Origin: Clostridiales bacterium UBA1770
GTDB taxonomy: Bacteria > Bacillota > Clostridia > Oscillospirales > CAG-272
Assembly: GCA_002315325.1 (NCBI GenBank)
Contig: DCGU01000063.1
Coordinates: 1-8,368 of the forward strand
Direction: 5' to 3'
Length of the DNA: 8,368 nucleotides
The stretch's first letter is position 1, and the number at the start of each line of letters is the position of its first letter. Positions 1 through 5,809 of the stretch are shown here, one piece after another. The position numbers were made by a program, and so were the translations under genes. Under the pieces are notes generated by a model that was given only the letters and a program-made list of their open reading frames with translations, had not been told where the DNA came from and did no database searches.

Positions 1-85
1 GACTTGTCGTGACGGAGGGATTGTTCCCCGGACCCTGAACTCCAAAAGTCTCCTCCGTTTCCCGCACGTCACCGCGTTGGCTGTT
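1..85. other. Structured non-coding tail at the window edge, possibly the end of a dispersed repeat
   Basis: This stretch lies downstream of the stop codon of the acyltransferase gene and has no convincing gene. It is rich in self-complementary pieces: ACGGAGG (12-18) pairs perfectly with CCTCCGT (52-58), GTTC (23-26) can pair with GAAC (37-40) inside it, and GACTT (1-5) is complementary to AAGTC (46-50). The GTGACGGAGGGATTGTT-like wording resembles repeats I have seen scattered in clostridial intergenic regions, but that is recollection, not a search. No T-tract makes it a convincing terminator for the gene to its right. It is cut by the window edge, so its full extent is unknown. Confidence 0.3.
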
Positions 86-1030
86 TCAGCCCTTAAAATA
101 TCCCACTTTCTTCGTCACGTTCACGCCGTTATCCATCACGATCAGGCCTCTGCCGGACCCGCCGCATTTGCCGTCCAGCAGACGCTGTTTATACGCGCGG
201 CGCAGGGAAGTATCCTCCGGCCATTCGTCCACCGGCAGATCGGCATAGGCGCCGAATACGCGCCAGTCATCCGGGAAGCCGCCGCGGTCTTCCTGTTCCG
301 TCACGAAGAAATCGTCCATAAACTTTAAAATCTTGGAATCCGCCGGTAAGAATTCTTTGTGCGGCGGATAGATTAACCAGGAGTGCGTCGTAATGATGAC
401 GGGGCCGCCCTCAAAGTAGTCCTTGAAATAGTCAGCCGCCATGGCGTAGGATGCGTTGCGCACTTCATCCGTCAGTGATACGCCGGAGGACGGGATGTGC
501 ATGTGCAGCACCTTGTGGTCGCGCGTCACGGTATAGCCGCAGGGCAGGGTGACGTCGTCGTGTCCCCAGGTACCGAACGGTTCATACTGGAAGCGGCCCA
601 GCGTAAAGCGGCCGACGCGCAGCATCCCCTCGTACCAACCGGCCACGAAGGTGCCGGGCACGTTTTTACAGGTCATACACTCCAGAAGTTTCCACTTTAG
701 GTCGTACAGGCCCTGAATCCATAAATCCTCGCTGATGCCGCGTGCCATATACTTGGCATGCGCCTTAGGCAGGCAGTGCAAAAGGTAAATAAAGTGCAGT
801 GTGAACACGTTCTCCCCATTTGCTTTGGCCAGGTCCGTGATAACGTCCAGGCAATTGCCCAGACTGTACGTGTCGGTGTCGCTGAAGCGGTCCACCTGTT
901 CTTCAATTGCCTGTGCCAGCGTCTCGTTGCGGAGCAGGCGCTTTTCCACGCCGATAAAGCAGGTGGTTGCATTGGCCGGGAAATCCAATTTTTTGCATAT
1001 TTCCGTGACGTATAGTAAATAATCGAACAT
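86..1030 (-). CDS. GNAT-like acyltransferase domain protein (two-domain NAT_N/GNAT_C type)
   Basis: A 314-residue protein that resembles the clostridial family annotated as acyltransferase-domain proteins, with an alpha-helical N-terminal half and a GNAT-like C-terminal half. Supporting motifs are the LGRFQYE segment (about 144-150), HMHIPSSG (176-183) and THSWLIYPP (215-223) followed by a FLPADSKILKF stretch (227-237). I recognise these as the conserved core of the GNAT-like C-terminal domain. By family it would transfer an acyl group from an acyl-CoA or carrier, but the acceptor is unknown. There is no signal peptide or membrane segment, so it is cytoplasmic. The ATG at 1030 is supported by AAAGGAG (1040-1046) with a 9-nt spacer. 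It is transcribed divergently from the phosphoesterase operon and preceded by a leader of about 170 nt carrying a possible small ORF. Family assignment is fairly secure; the reaction is not. Confidence 0.8.
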   Translation of the reverse strand: MFDYLLYVTEICKKLDFPANATTCFIGVEKRLLRNETLAQAIEEQVDRFSDTDTYSLGNCLDVITDLAKANGENVFTLHFIYLLHCLPKAHAKYMARGISEDLWIQGLYDLKWKLLECMTCKNVPGTFVAGWYEGMLRVGRFTLGRFQYEPFGTWGHDDVTLPCGYTVTRDHKVLHMHIPSSGVSLTDEVRNASYAMAADYFKDYFEGGPVIITTHSWLIYPPHKEFLPADSKILKFMDDFFVTEQEDRGGFPDDWRVFGAYADLPVDEWPEDTSLRRAYKQRLLDGKCGGSGRGLIVMDNGVNVTKKVGYFKG

Positions 1031-1039
1031 TTTTACGTT

Positions 1040-1046
1040 CTCCTTT
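1040..1046 (-). promoter_or_regulatory. Ribosome binding site of the acyltransferase gene
   Basis: On the minus strand AAAGGAG sits 9 nt before the ATG that ends at 1030. This is a strong Shine-Dalgarno match and fixes the start codon. Confidence 0.8.
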
Positions 1047-1063
1047 ATTGGGATGAATTTTAG

Positions 1064-1141
1064 TCAACAGCAGAGGGCGGCGATAAGCGTGCGCAATCCC
1101 GCCGCGCGGAACCGCAGCGTCGGCTTGTTTTCGTTTGCCAT
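1064..1141 (-). CDS. Possible 25-residue leader peptide containing the dispersed repeat
   Basis: A small open frame on the minus strand begins with ATG at 1141-1139 and ends with TGA at 1066-1064. It is preceded by GGAGGA (1151-1156) at a 9-nt spacing, a good ribosome binding site. The peptide is basic to hydrophobic, begins MANENKP, contains LRF followed by RAAGLR and LIAAL, and ends with two cysteines. Its C-terminal half is encoded by the 35-bp repeat at 1073-1107. It lies 33 nt upstream of the acyltransferase start on the same strand, so it would be a leader ORF of that transcript. Against it: the length is tiny, no family is recognised, and the frame may simply be carried by the repeat. 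For it: the Shine-Dalgarno site, and two of three base differences from the other repeat copy are synonymous in this frame. Confidence 0.35.
   Translation of the reverse strand: MANENKPTLRFRAAGLRTLIAALCC
1073..1107 (+). repeat. Dispersed 35-bp GC-rich repeat, copy 1
   Basis: The segment starts GAGGGCGGCGATAAGCG and ends CCCGCCGCGC. It matches 5937-5971 in the same orientation at 32 of 35 positions (T/C, C/T and T/C differences at repeat positions 18, 22 and 25). GC-rich ends can pair with each other to form a stem around an ATAAGCG-containing loop. It lies in the leader of a minus-strand gene, as does the second copy. Only this core is shared; the hairpins and inverted termini around copy 2 are absent here. 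Confidence 0.75.
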
Positions 1142-1205
1142 GAAATTGCGTCCTCCCGTATCGCAAAAATACAGATAAATGAGCATATGGATCATCGCGT
1201 TCCTT

Positions 1206-1211
1206 ATTATA
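1206..1211 (-). promoter_or_regulatory. Candidate -10 element for the acyltransferase gene
   Basis: A perfect TATAAT in GTTATAATAAGG on the minus strand would start a transcript near 1199, giving a leader of about 170 nt before the ATG at 1030. No good -35 hexamer lies 16-18 bp upstream, because that position falls in the terminator-like hairpin at 1217-1237. The call rests on the -10 alone. Confidence 0.35.
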
Positions 1212-1216
1212 ACATG

Positions 1217-1240
1217 AAACGGCTCTTCGTGCCGTTTTTT
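1217..1240 (+). terminator. Terminator-like hairpin just upstream of the phosphoesterase promoter
   Basis: AAACGGC (1217-1223) and GCCGTTT (1231-1237) form a 7-bp stem with loop TCTTCGT, followed by further Ts to 1240. It has the shape of a Rho-independent terminator on the + strand, yet no + strand gene lies upstream in the window. Its T-run abuts the -35 hexamer at 1242, so it may insulate the promoter from read-through. Confidence 0.5.
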
Positions 1241-1241
1241 C

Positions 1242-1269
1242 TTGCAATTAAAAATAAAAAGTGTATAAT
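1242..1269 (+). promoter_or_regulatory. SigA-type promoter of the phosphoesterase-isomerase-glycosyltransferase unit
   Basis: TTGCAA (1242-1247) and a perfect TATAAT (1264-1269) are separated by 16 bp of A-rich DNA. Transcription would begin near 1276, giving a leader of about 30 nt before the ATG at 1306. The Shine-Dalgarno sequence AAAGGGG (1291-1297) follows at a suitable distance. Confidence 0.8.
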
Positions 1270-1305
1270 AAAGACTATAGAATACTATGCAAAGGGGACA
1301 TAAAA

Positions 1306-2289
1306 ATGAAAGTATTACAAAAGCAGCCCGGCCGCGATTTCGTGGTCTTGAATTTGACCGACCCGCAGTTGAGCAACGGCGAATGGGCACCCGGCGCCAT
1401 GCAGGCGCGCGTGCTGAAAAATACCTTGCGTGCGTTGATTGAACGCACCCATCCCGACCTGATTACGATTGCCGGCGACCTTGCCTGGGCCGGCGAGATG
1501 GAGTCCTACGAAAATCTGTGCTGCGAACTGGACCAATACAATATTCCGTATGCGCCCGTGTGGGGTAACCACGACAACCAGGGCGGCCCCGCGCAGGTGG
1601 ATAAGCAGGCCGACGTATTACTGAAGCATCCGCTGTGCCTGTTGGAAAAGGGCGACCCCGCCATGGGCTGCGGCAACTACGTCATTCAAATTGAGGAAAA
1701 CGGTAAACCCGTCTACGCCATGTTCATGGTAGACAGCCACGACCGTATGCCCGTGACCAATCCCGATGGGACACAGGGGGACGACTGGGCGCACCTCTTG
1801 CCGAACCAGCTGACCTGGTACCAAGAGGAAGCGGCCAAACTCGGATGCCGCAACTCGCTGGTCATGCATATCCCGGTCTACGAATATCTGGATGCCTGGA
1901 ACGCCGCCTGGAAACAGGAATACGACCCTATGAAAATCACGCGCGAACAGGCGTATGAGCCCCAATATTGGAATGAAGAGTACGCCGGTGCCTACGGCAA
2001 TAAGTACGAGGGTGTCGGCAGCTACTGCAAGTCCCTCGGCGAGTTCGACGCACTGCGTGCACCGGGACTGATGGACTATATGCTCGTCGGTCACGACCAC
2101 GTCAACAACTACGTCATCAATTACAAGGGCGTAAAACTGACGTATATTTTGAAGATCGGTGCCGGCTGTTATTGGACCGAAAAACTCAACGGCGGTACCA
2201 TTCTTTCCATCTCCGATAAGGGCGCCGAACTGCATCACGAATACGTGGATGCCACGCCCTGGATCGAAGCCAAAGAAGAAACAAAATAA
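1306..2289 (+). CDS. Calcineurin-like metallophosphoesterase
   Basis: A 327-residue cytoplasmic protein of the calcineurin-like metallophosphoesterase superfamily, which hydrolyses phosphate mono- or diesters at a two-metal centre. Visible metal-binding motifs in order: TDPQL (D19, with Q21 where many members have His), AGDLAW (D58), WGNHDN (N88, H89), MHIP (H188) and GHDH (H263, H265). The ATG at 1306 is chosen because AAAGGGG lies 8 nt upstream. An in-frame GTG at 1261 would add 15 residues but overlaps the promoter -10 and lacks a ribosome site. The segment between H188 and H263 is long and rich in Tyr and Trp, and may shape the substrate pocket. It is the first gene of a three-gene + strand unit, 23 bp before the sugar isomerase. 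The substrate is unknown; a sugar phosphate or phosphodiester is a guess from the neighbours. Confidence 0.88.
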   Translation: MKVLQKQPGRDFVVLNLTDPQLSNGEWAPGAMQARVLKNTLRALIERTHPDLITIAGDLAWAGEMESYENLCCELDQYNIPYAPVWGNHDNQGGPAQVDKQADVLLKHPLCLLEKGDPAMGCGNYVIQIEENGKPVYAMFMVDSHDRMPVTNPDGTQGDDWAHLLPNQLTWYQEEAAKLGCRNSLVMHIPVYEYLDAWNAAWKQEYDPMKITREQAYEPQYWNEEYAGAYGNKYEGVGSYCKSLGEFDALRAPGLMDYMLVGHDHVNNYVINYKGVKLTYILKIGAGCYWTEKLNGGTILSISDKGAELHHEYVDATPWIEAKEETK

Positions 2290-2297
2290 GATAAAAT

Positions 2298-2303
2298 AGA
2301 GGA
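2298..2303 (+). promoter_or_regulatory. Ribosome binding site of the sugar isomerase gene
   Basis: AGAGGA sits 9 nt before the ATG at 2313, inside the 23-bp gap after the phosphoesterase stop. The short gap supports co-transcription. Confidence 0.7.
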
Positions 2304-2312
2304 CTTTTATTC

Positions 2313-3101
2313 ATGGAAATCGGTGTTTGTTGGTATAATTACGAAGATCTCGGTGTCAAGGAAGAAGTGGCACTGATTAAAAAGTGCGGCTTTACCCACG
2401 CTTTCCCGGACACGTTTAACGAGCATTACGATGAGATTTGTCAGGCGTATATCGAGGCCGGTATTGTCCTGGACTTTTGCCACGCCAACTATCGCGGCGT
2501 CAACGCGATGTGGGAAGAGGGTGAGGCCGGTGACGCCTATCAGGCACTGCTGATCTCCGACGTGGAAAAGTGCGCCAAGTACAATATCCCGGGGCTCGTC
2601 GTTCATCTGTCTTCGGGCGCGCATCCGCCCCGCATCAACCAAATCGGGTTCGAACGGTTCGGTGCCGTCGTCAAACGCGGTGAAGAACTCGGCGTGCGCA
2701 TCTACTTTGAAAATATCCGCACGGTTGCCAATCTGGCCTGGGCGCTGGAGGAGTTCCCCTCGTCAGGGTTCTGCTGGGACGTCGGCCACGAGGCCTGCTT
2801 CGCCGGCGGCCGTCAGTTTATGCCGGTGTTCGGGGGACGTTTGGCCGCCCTGCATCTGCACGACAACCACGGTATCTACAACCTGGACGAGCATATGCTC
2901 CCCTATGACGGCACGCTGGATTACGAGCGTATCGCACAGCAAATTGCCGCCTCGGATTTTGAGGGCACTGTGATGTTGGAGGCACTCCCGCGCAACAGCC
3001 AATACTATGATAACGTCTCCCACGAGGAATACTATACCCGCGCCGCAGCCGCCGCCAAAAAACTGCGTGACCGCATCGAGGCCATTCGCGCCGGCAAATA
3101 A
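2313..3101 (+). CDS. Xylose-isomerase-like TIM-barrel sugar isomerase/epimerase
   Basis: A 262-residue protein that fits the AP-endonuclease-2/xylose-isomerase-like TIM barrel family, whose members isomerise or epimerise sugars and inositols, or act on related polyols, using a divalent metal. The length is typical. Residues matching the usual metal and catalytic positions are E133 (YFEN), D156 and H159 (CWDVGH), H183 and D184 (HLHDN), and E223 (MLEAL), with H98 (VVHLSSG) on an earlier strand. LPYDGTLDY (196-204) is the familiar loop before the last helices. The C-terminus is an Ala/Lys/Arg-rich helix. There is no signal peptide, so it is cytoplasmic. It lies between a phosphoesterase and a glycosyltransferase on the same strand. 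These enzymes are often misassigned between isomerases, epimerases and dehydratases, so no substrate is proposed. Confidence 0.85.
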   Translation: MEIGVCWYNYEDLGVKEEVALIKKCGFTHAFPDTFNEHYDEICQAYIEAGIVLDFCHANYRGVNAMWEEGEAGDAYQALLISDVEKCAKYNIPGLVVHLSSGAHPPRINQIGFERFGAVVKRGEELGVRIYFENIRTVANLAWALEEFPSSGFCWDVGHEACFAGGRQFMPVFGGRLAALHLHDNHGIYNLDEHMLPYDGTLDYERIAQQIAASDFEGTVMLEALPRNSQYYDNVSHEEYYTRAAAAAKKLRDRIEAIRAGK

Positions 3102-3169
3102 TTCACACTCTTTTTCAAAACGCGGAAAGGGCTCTGCATCTTCGTGCCCAACGTAAAACGAAGAAAAGT
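3102..3169 (+). other. Gap between isomerase and glycosyltransferase genes
   Basis: A 68-bp gap with a weak GGGC/GCCC hairpin (3129-3149) and no T-tract long enough for termination. No promoter is evident. The start codon at 3170 has only AAGAAAAG (3161-3168) in front, a weak and very close purine run, so the glycosyltransferase is probably translated poorly or with coupling from upstream. Confidence 0.4.
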
Positions 3170-4444
3170 ATGGACAAAAAAGAAATTGTATTGTTAAACG
3201 ATTCGTTCCCGCCGGCCATTGACGGCGTGGCGAACGTGATTATGAATTATGCGCGTCAGCTGCAGGAAAGCCGTGATTACACCGCCTGCGTCGTAACACC
3301 CGAGTATCCGGGTGCCGATGACAGCGCCTTTCCCTATGCCGTTTACCGCTATCCCAGCGTCGACCTGCGCAAACAGCTCGGCTATACGGCGGGTATCCCG
3401 CTGGTGCCGTCGTCACTGCACGCCCTGTCGCAAAAGAATGCGGCCCTGTTGCACAGCCACTGTCCGTTTGCCTCCAACTATATGGCGCGTGCCCTGCGGG
3501 AGCAGCTCAACGTGCCGCTGGTTTTGACCTACCATACCAAATTCGACGTCGATATTGCCAACGCCATTAAGGGCAAGGCCCTGCAGCGCGGCGCCATCAA
3601 GGCGCTGGTTGAAAGCGTCAGCGCAGCGGACGAACTGTGGGTGGTCAGCAAAGGTGCCGGCGAAAATATCCGCAAGCTCGGCTACACCGGGGACTATTAC
3701 GTGATGCAAAACGGTGTGGATATGCCCCGGGGCAGGGCAACCGAGGCGCAAATCGCCGCGGCAACGGCCGGGTACGACTTGCCGTCGGACCTGCCTGTCT
3801 TCCTGTTCGTCGGCCGTATGATGTGGTATAAGGGACTCCGTATCATTTTGGATGCAATGGCCGCACTCAAATCGCAAAATTACGATTTCCGCATGGTCTT
3901 TGTCGGCGGCGGAGGCAACGAGGCCGACGTAAAGGCCTATGCGTCCAAAAACAAATTAGACGATAAATGCCTGTTTACCGGTCCGATTCGCGACCGCGAG
4001 GCATTACGGGCGTGGTACAGCCGTGCCGACCTGTTCCTGTTCCCCTCGGATTTCGATACCAACGGCTTGGTCGTGCGGGAAGCCGCCGCCTGCGGCCTGG
4101 GTTCCGTTATGCTGGCAGACAGCTGTGCGGCAGAGGGCGTGACAGGCGACCTCAACGGCCTTTTGGTACAGAACAATGCGGCGTCGTTGGCCGTTTGCCT
4201 GTGCCGCATTATGGAGCACAAGGACGCTATGCGCAAAATCGGCGCCAATGCCGCTGCCGACCTGTATCTTTCCTGGCCCGATGCTATCGCGCTGGCCAAA
4301 GAACGTTATGCGTACGTGATAGAAGAGTACAATGCCGGTCATTATTCTAAAAAGCGAAAACTCACGGATAAGGCATTGGCGTTTGGAAGTGACCTACTGA
4401 ATTGGTTTGAAACAATTGGCAATCCTTCGATGTTAATGCACTGA
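3170..4444 (+). CDS. Family 4 glycosyltransferase (GT-B fold)
   Basis: A 424-residue retaining glycosyltransferase of the GT4 type. The N-terminal acceptor domain has the glycine-containing loop FPPAIDGVANVI (13-24), HSHCPF (95-100) and YHTKFD (121-126). The C-terminal nucleotide-sugar domain has NGVD (181-184), VGRMMWYKGL (214-223, with R216 and K221 in the donor-phosphate positions), FVGGGG (244-249) and TGPI (270-273). Its signature is DTNGLVVREAAACG (296-309), an E-x7-E motif in which the first acid is Asp296 and the second Glu304. No transmembrane segment is visible; enzymes of this class usually sit at the inner face of the membrane. The closest functional analogues by pattern are diacylglycerol glucosyltransferases and related lipid or cell-wall glycosyltransferases, but the acceptor is not shown here. 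It ends the three-gene unit, 21 bp before a strong terminator. Confidence 0.88.
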   Translation: MDKKEIVLLNDSFPPAIDGVANVIMNYARQLQESRDYTACVVTPEYPGADDSAFPYAVYRYPSVDLRKQLGYTAGIPLVPSSLHALSQKNAALLHSHCPFASNYMARALREQLNVPLVLTYHTKFDVDIANAIKGKALQRGAIKALVESVSAADELWVVSKGAGENIRKLGYTGDYYVMQNGVDMPRGRATEAQIAAATAGYDLPSDLPVFLFVGRMMWYKGLRIILDAMAALKSQNYDFRMVFVGGGGNEADVKAYASKNKLDDKCLFTGPIRDREALRAWYSRADLFLFPSDFDTNGLVVREAAACGLGSVMLADSCAAEGVTGDLNGLLVQNNAASLAVCLCRIMEHKDAMRKIGANAAADLYLSWPDAIALAKERYAYVIEEYNAGHYSKKRKLTDKALAFGSDLLNWFETIGNPSMLMH

Positions 4445-4465
4445 TACAATGATTGCATAAATGAC

Positions 4466-4507
4466 GCAAAAAAGCCTGTTCGGCAACCGCCGAACAGGCT
4501 TTTTTGC
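4466..4507. terminator. Bidirectional Rho-independent terminator
   Basis: A perfect 19-bp inverted repeat (arms 4466-4484 and 4489-4507) with an AACC loop. The GC core GCCTGTTCGGC is flanked by six As on one side and six Ts on the other, so it terminates in both directions. It separates the glycosyltransferase, ending at 4444, from the convergent beta-helix gene, ending at 4520. Confidence 0.95.
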
Positions 4508-4519
4508 ATTTTTATATCG

Positions 4520-5758
4520 TTATACGCCGGCGTTGAGTCCGATCTGTGCGTGTCCTTCGCGCGCCTGTTCAATCTTTGCGCCGCCCTTGAACGTGTTGCC
4601 CATGATGACGCAATCCTTGACGTGCTCACCGACCTTGATATGCAGTTTGTCCAGCATAAAGTGGCAGGACGAAATGACAGCGGATTCACAATCCAAATCC
4701 ACGGCCGGCGTCACGCCGTGCAGATCGGGATTCATATTCCAGTCGGTCATATGGCAGGCATTCATAATGACGTGGCAGTTGCCCTTCAGGTGCAGGTTGG
4801 AACGCGTACCTTCCTGGCCGAGTTCGCCGGCTTTGACACCCCAGAAGCCGCAGTTGTTCAGATGCACGGGGCCGACGTTGGTCTCGCACACCTCAAAGTC
4901 GCCCATGAACTGGCTGTTGGTGAAGGAGACGCCGGCGTGCGGCTGCGTTTTACGTACCTGTACCGTCACGGGGGCGATGTCGTGGCCGCACTGTGTCAGT
5001 ACGGCGTTGCCGGGGCCGTGCCCGAAATCGTCGAAGATAAAGCCGAGTTTATAGAAGATGGCAAAGCAGTTGAACATATATTCCCAGTCGGTGCGTCCGA
5101 TGATAAACGCCTCACCCTGTTGTACCATAAAGTCGCAAATCGGCTTTTTCATGGACCACCAGGGGTTGAAATGAACGTCCTCGATGCGGCCGATGTCGTA
5201 GATGGCATCCACAAAGATACCGCGGCGCAGCGGCTGGCCGTACAGGCGGGCAATCATATGGCGCTCGTTTTCACTGGCATCCACGGCGTTGTAGGGGTTG
5301 AGCAGTTCGCAGTCGAGCAGGGCAGGGTTCTTGCCGCGCATGGCAACCGTCCAGGGGTAGGCGTAGGGTTCGCGGTCGTCCACCTGCTCGGGGTAATAAA
5401 TGACAAGACCCTTGAGCGTCGAGTTGGTGTTCAGCGTAATAAATGCCGGTGCATCCTCGGTTCCTTTGTCTGCCGTCGGCATCAATACCGTGCCGTATTC
5501 ACCGGGGCTGGGCAGCCCGCGGTCGCGGTGACCGTTGTGGGCGGGCACACATTCAAAAGAACCGCGCAACGTGACGTCAACGGGGACGTTCAAATGCCCC
5601 GTGAACAGATAGTTGCCGGGGCCGGCGTAGACGATACCGCCGTGCTCTCCCGCTTTGTCCAGTGCTGCCTGGAAGGCAGCCGTGCAGTCTGTAACGCCGT
5701 CGCCGACGGCACCGAAATCACTGACGGCAAATACGCCGTCCAAAAAGGTTGCGCTCAT
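4520..5758 (-). CDS. Right-handed beta-helix protein, pectate-lyase superfamily
   Basis: A 412-residue protein. Its N-terminus VSDFGAVGDGVTDCTAAFQ (12-30) is the hallmark of the Pectate_lyase_3 type entry to a right-handed beta-helix, also found in GH28-like enzymes and phage tailspikes. GGIVYAGPGNYLF (40-52) and short repeating strand-turn segments follow (for example around 109-120, 146-153, 277-303, 320-336 and 360-390), with regularly spaced Asn and Cys as in helix ladders. Members cleave or isomerise polysaccharides, or act as scaffolds, so the substrate cannot be assigned. No signal peptide is present, which is unusual for a polysaccharide-degrading enzyme and suggests action on an internalised oligosaccharide or a non-enzymatic role. 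The ATG at 5758 is supported by AAAGGA (5769-5774) with a 10-nt spacer. The gene converges on the three-gene unit and shares its terminator. Confidence 0.8.
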   Translation of the reverse strand: MSATFLDGVFAVSDFGAVGDGVTDCTAAFQAALDKAGEHGGIVYAGPGNYLFTGHLNVPVDVTLRGSFECVPAHNGHRDRGLPSPGEYGTVLMPTADKGTEDAPAFITLNTNSTLKGLVIYYPEQVDDREPYAYPWTVAMRGKNPALLDCELLNPYNAVDASENERHMIARLYGQPLRRGIFVDAIYDIGRIEDVHFNPWWSMKKPICDFMVQQGEAFIIGRTDWEYMFNCFAIFYKLGFIFDDFGHGPGNAVLTQCGHDIAPVTVQVRKTQPHAGVSFTNSQFMGDFEVCETNVGPVHLNNCGFWGVKAGELGQEGTRSNLHLKGNCHVIMNACHMTDWNMNPDLHGVTPAVDLDCESAVISSCHFMLDKLHIKVGEHVKDCVIMGNTFKGGAKIEQAREGHAQIGLNAGV

Positions 5759-5768
5759 TTTGATACAG

Positions 5769-5774
5769 TCCTTT
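5769..5774 (-). promoter_or_regulatory. Ribosome binding site of the beta-helix gene
   Basis: AAAGGA on the minus strand lies 10 nt before the ATG ending at 5758, and agrees with the conserved N-terminus beginning a few residues later. Confidence 0.65.
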
Positions 5775-5809
5775 CAATATAGTTATTTTGGGAGTAATGT
5801 TAAATATTT

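Noticed and set aside
1..75. A tRNA or small structured RNA gene at the left edge
   Set aside because: No acceptor/T-arm consensus or CCA-type end, and the pairings do not form a cloverleaf.
79..91. GGCTG/CAGCC mini-palindrome at the acyltransferase stop as its terminator
   Set aside because: Only 5 bp with a 3-nt loop and no T-tract on the minus strand.
1261..1305. GTG at 1261 as the start of the phosphoesterase
   Set aside because: It lies on the promoter -10 region, upstream of the likely transcription start, while ATG at 1306 has a strong ribosome site.
1618..2238. A 206-residue minus-strand open frame inside the phosphoesterase gene
   Set aside because: Mirror frame of a real gene that shows all metallophosphoesterase motifs; no ribosome site or family resemblance.
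3413..3877. A 154-residue minus-strand open frame inside the glycosyltransferase gene
   Set aside because: Antisense shadow of conserved GT4 sequence with no independent support.
4550..5782. A 410-residue open frame on the + strand, fully antisense to the beta-helix gene
   Set aside because: It is His/Val/Gly-rich with no recognisable motif or ribosome site and runs through the terminator-proximal side. The opposite strand has a clear family signature and a good ribosome site. The high GC content explains the lack of stops.
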